This document shows, one piece after another, positions 45,501-46,026 of a stretch of 46,026 nucleotides of DNA; the stretch's first letter is position 1; the number at the start of each line of letters is the position of its first letter. Position numbers and translations under genes: made by a program. This DNA comes from a virus. Below the pieces are notes generated by a model. The model did not search any database and was not told where the DNA came from. It worked only from the letters and a program-made list of their open reading frames with translations. The DNA lies in IMG/VR virus record IMGVR_UViG_3300025876_000036, positions 1 through 46,026 of that record; one strand, given 5' to 3'.

Positions 45501-46026
45501 CGTGGGCCTCAACAGTACAGAAGGTATGTTTACAAACTGCATTGGACTGACGAGCGTCACAATTTCCGACAGCCTCACTAGAATTGATAATGGCACATTC
45601 CGTGACTGCATTAGCCTGACGAGTATCACGATTCCCGACAGCGTCACCTACATCGGGAATGGCGCATTCTGGGGCACTGGCCTAACGAGTATCACTATTT
45701 CCGACAACGTCACCACTATTGGGGGTGCCGCATTCAGAGAGTGCGCTGACTTGGCGAGCGTCATCATCGGAAACGGAGTTGAAGTGATCAGCGGCAATGT
45801 ATTCGCGGAATGCACTGACTTGGCGACCGTCACCATTGGCAACAGCGTCACTAGCATTGGGGATTACGCATTCCAAGGCTGCACTGGCCTGACGACCATC
45901 ACCATTCCCGACAGTGTAGAAATTATCGATACTTCCGCATTCCGGAACTGCAGCGGCCTGACGACCATCACCATTGGCAACAGCGTCACCAGCATAAGGA
46001 GCGGCGCATTCGATAACTCTGGCCTG
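39541..46026 (+). CDS. Giant receptor-binding fibre: beta-propeller, PKD and LRR modules (3' end beyond window)
   Basis: Open reading frame from ATG 39541 to the right edge with no stop (2162 codons seen). Layout: residues 1 to about 780, Ser-Gly/Thr-Gly-dense beta structure with a lectin-like part (NSLEFIDGEDYSIIFSGDSP); about 790-1145, eight propeller repeats (VVGDWAVFPP then ILAYNPIT type); from 1158 on, three modules of a PKD-like domain (IDWGDGSTDT and SHTYATV) plus an array of BspA LRRs (about 23 residues each), the first two closed by a TINVPxGTxGWVAGTGL cap. Such modules mediate protein or sugar binding on cell surfaces; here they probably bind the host receptor. It is coupled by a one-nucleotide overlap to the hub gene. 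The LRR DNA is GC-rich (36 of 60 bases at 44581-44640) against 14 of 60 at 41281-41340, suggesting foreign origin of this part. Confidence 0.85.
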   Translation, partial: MILSGKNFRSISDQTGNYSYVFGVKTKTKSSDIYVGLTGDYNIDYRFISGKIFDRNRDFVSSYSKNGNYIISGNLKNNHHEYFINGVPKIVGETVPSGKISGVFAINEEPENIDFKFYGETPSYSITTSSNQLISGQTLTGFINNNNPSLSFTVFTGELLNSDIPATFSIDSNQDVTGSAEFYLTPSQSQNLSGVANLLFYTNFGEIEYSYNLTGGNLPSVIKSSYYLTLQPFNPNFEGSSGSLSITSYYANFDGANVKVSLSHVSGQTGEIFRDKSFSRGFSHTQDDSVTGTNIVSIFKTGLVSGYNASGLIQTGMGSGILTGYAEPTGQIVNDYELVLTGLASGFLDTDINLAGYATSRFFGFVPFGSSSILTTANDIAGTGILNQEQLTGIIRTGIGEALFNPYEYLPTGEINLQSGAYNTRTIEKYISYTGAITGYYDLAASGYAGYIIETGIFDQNFSGNVKRGVYTFDKQYDTNITGFDALFGADTIGEIVSGGLPEVTGESFSLTGNLKLSASGECLEEVPVYDVSGYSVKYPYNFNIANLLLSLSKLNPSFTGSIMTVERASDGETKDIYFYNKYINYENIKQFAQSGEVYINEWKDQSLNKNNYIPSTVDRPKILIGPGFFNSGIYFYQNWLETSNSLEFIDGEDYSIIFSGDSPCDFLAGSYYNSSIDTGALNEGWNLDVWNETVRYTGYNEVSIPTVTGDGNLYISAIDENQNIYINNLISEIFIYPFDATAIYSPTGVVSGVGPPVYSIFADVSGYYNIDTDIHPLGQKTSSQKAANLGNWAVFPPSYDEYITSYNPYTQVTQFQSEPITGVSYGAAGVGNWVAMGMNAPISLVFYDPETDIVKKFAYSKAVHSTTAVGNLAVFGVNDSSNSKVAAYCFDPVTEQGFELNYTGNIVSEDSILFRQSATVGDWAVFCPNNSEQIIAVNPSSTTTNQVQHMQPRITGDAGQLAPFMFSGPAVVGDWAVMAGRTGSVVSYNPTANDLYIHPQEIPAIPMSFAERNGSYYPRFGTPTVVGDWAVFPPLRGTGILAYNPITRIQKSLYFNGEDFEISNPEEATNFSSAATLGKWAIFAPQSASASLAYDPVENVYHKFYNELTEGYTMSTTVNDEWVVQYPNTADSFASIKIANPFSNPFDFLCPQEVILFTVDTSINTSLEVELDPLLSYSAVIDWGDGSTDTFLDGIVPSSISHTYATVGTFEVIVTATSVPKFELSSELNVVSAILENLLQTTENMFFACRNLQSATIGDGITSIGDRAFQNCVSLRSIIIGNSVTSIGIEAFLFCWLLNAITLPDSLKSIGSSAFRICERVQSITVPDSVTSIGDRAFSQMERLTSVTLPNNVDFTRIEEYTFADTSLTSITIPDSVTYIGNGAFADTSLTSITIPASVTSKGSLIFNDCDLLTNIVVDSANPNFSSTGPLLLNKSGSIVLEGFGVSGDFTIPSTINVIAFAAFTGTGLTSITIPDSVENMGAATFANCENLTSATIGNGVVLLGEGTFRRCYNLSVVNLSIPKSVIDGASSMDGVPDTFEYTAPLLTINVPIGTPGWVAGTGLTIGGNTNVTVNIGEPALEPLLFTVDTSISTSLIIDLDPSLSYSAVIDWGDGSTDTLLDGIVPASISHTYATVNTFEVSVSGTSVPKFELSSELNVVSAILENLPQTTEDIFNSCTGLTSVTIGNRLTSIGSGAFYGCTGLTSVTIPESVETIGNSAFQSCSLTSITIPDSVTSIGGAAFAECTDLATVTLPNNINFTSIEDFAFGGCTGLTSITIPNSVETIGYQAFENCYILTSVTIGNNVESIGIEAFMSTGLTSVTIPISVTSIGINAFRNCSDLATVDLSVPKTVIDSATNVFFNTASLLTINVPYGTSGWVAGTGLTIGGNTNVTVNIITPEAMLFTVDASINTSFLVRRDSRDIYSGAIVWGDGSADEALSGSGIVIIEHTFPSTEVYQGMIIGTSVPSISFDYNRSLTSFENLGDVGLNSTEGMFTNCIGLTSVTISDSLTRIDNGTFRDCISLTSITIPDSVTYIGNGAFWGTGLTSITISDNVTTIGGAAFRECADLASVIIGNGVEVISGNVFAECTDLATVTIGNSVTSIGDYAFQGCTGLTTITIPDSVEIIDTSAFRNCSGLTTITIGNSVTSIRSGAFDNSGL
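41905..42990 (+). repeat. Eight-repeat beta-propeller region in the giant fibre
   Basis: Eight protein repeats of 39-54 residues each carry a Gly-x-Trp-Ala-Val-Phe-type strand (Trp codons at 41917, 42040, 42310, 42466, 42628, 42781 and 42907; Leu at 42157 in repeat 3) followed by a Tyr-Asn/Asp-Pro strand (SYNPYT, FYDPET, CFDPVT, AVNPSS, SYNPTA, AYNPIT, AYDPVE, IANPFS). The size and pattern fit kelch-like blades. The repeats have diverged at DNA level, unlike the LRR region. Confidence 0.75.
43012..43263 (+). repeat. PKD-like module copy 1
   Basis: Encodes FTVDTSINTSLEVELD, then IDWGDGSTDT and SHTYATV. Two stretches are identical to copy 2 at an offset of 1287 nt: 43066-43115 and 43191-43258. 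Confidence 0.8.
43264..44090 (+). repeat. LRR_5 array, module 1 of the giant fibre
   Basis: About ten BspA-type repeats of roughly 23 codons (core I-P/G-D/N-S-V-T-x-I-G-x-x-A-F), including one long LPNN-type unit (PNNVDFTRIEEYTF) and one irregular unit around 43780-43900. Confidence 0.85.
44176..44278 (+). repeat. LRR cap, copy 1
   Basis: Encodes LLTINVPIGTPGWVAGTGL and GGNTNVTVNI. It closes module 1 and is nearly identical at DNA level to the cap at 45139-45241 (offset 963 nt). Confidence 0.75.
44299..44550 (+). repeat. PKD-like module copy 2
   Basis: Near copy of the PKD module at 43012, in frame, with two long identical DNA stretches (44353-44402 and 44478-44545). It starts the second module of the fibre. 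Confidence 0.8.
44560..45075 (+). repeat. LRR_5 array, module 2 of the giant fibre
   Basis: About seven repeats with the strongest DNA uniformity (CTGACGAGCGTCACC-type starts, CATCGGG-type turns), including one long unit PNNINFTSIEDFAF. Followed by the second cap. Confidence 0.85.
45139..45241 (+). repeat. LRR cap, copy 2
   Basis: Encodes LLTINVPYGTSGWVAGTGL and GGNTNVTVNI. Almost the same DNA as copy 1. Confidence 0.75.
45256..45520 (+). repeat. PKD-like module copy 3 (diverged)
   Basis: Encodes FTVDASINTSFLVRRD, IVWGDGSADE and EHTFPST. Same layout as copies 1 and 2 but clearly diverged, so the first two copies are the more recent duplication. Confidence 0.7.
45530..46026 (+). repeat. LRR_5 array, module 3 (continues past the window)
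   Basis: At least seven repeats are visible up to the edge (for example TISDSLTRIDNGTFRDC, TIPDSVTYIGNGAFWG, TIGNSVTSIGDYAFQGC). No cap or stop is reached. Confidence 0.85.

Noticed and set aside
43260-45876. Several minus-strand open frames of 60-130 codons opposite the LRR arrays, and plus-strand ones at 141-680
   Set aside because: They are antisense by-products of the GC-rich repeats; the opposite strand encodes clear LRRs throughout.
39541-46026. A diversity-generating retroelement acting on the fibre
   Set aside because: No reverse transcriptase, no template repeat and no C-type lectin variable region in the window; variation, if any, would come from repeat recombination.
41905-46026. 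A CRISPR array, suggested by the regular DNA repeats
   Set aside because: The repeats are coding, 69 nt in period, continuously in frame and without spacer-like unique segments.

Overview
The window is a 46 kb piece of the structural region of a tailed double-stranded DNA phage, probably a long-tailed siphovirus (Caudoviricetes). The gene order is classical: portal, protease/scaffold, decoration protein, major capsid protein with an HK97-type sequence pattern, neck genes, tail tube, a 2033-residue tape measure, then tail-tip, baseplate and fibre genes. There is no sheath gene, no terminase, no replication, lysis or integration gene, and I see no tRNA, CRISPR or insertion sequence. The DNA is AT-rich outside the fibre repeats. 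Many starts lack a clear Shine-Dalgarno sequence. The host cannot be named from this window.

Layout. 1-1361 (minus): a tail-fibre operon running off the left edge; its fibre has a phage-fibre N-terminus followed by BspA-type leucine-rich repeats (LRRs). 1499-10939 (plus): head and neck genes. 10999-12066: tail tube. 12157-18258: tape measure. 18306-24955: probable tail-assembly proteins, two tube-like proteins and two repeat-built tail proteins. 24942-34027 (minus): four genes including a 2361-residue tail protein with a von Willebrand A (VWA) domain. 34100-46026 (plus): a LamG-like tail protein, a baseplate-hub-like protein with an EF-hand loop, and a giant fibre, open at the right edge, built from a beta-propeller and three PKD-plus-LRR modules.

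The most striking regulatory signal is a two-part motif, TTTCTC or TTTCAC, then 16 nt, then TGTAATA. It stands in front of essentially every transcription unit on both strands (13 sites; 11 have a recognisable upstream box at exactly 16 nt, one has it at 15 nt, and one has only a weak upstream box). In seven units the start codon lies only 6-7 nt after TGTAATA, which suggests leaderless mRNAs. The capsid/decoration unit and the tail-tube unit have longer leaders and each ends in a strong intrinsic terminator, so the most abundant virion proteins appear to be transcribed as separate, insulated units. I read the motif as this phage's late promoter.

The second theme is host recognition. Two fibres on opposite strands, at the two ends of the window, carry LRR arrays with the same DNA-level repeat grammar, a base composition unlike the rest of the genome, and near-identical tandem modules. 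This looks like a shuffling, cassette-type receptor-binding system.
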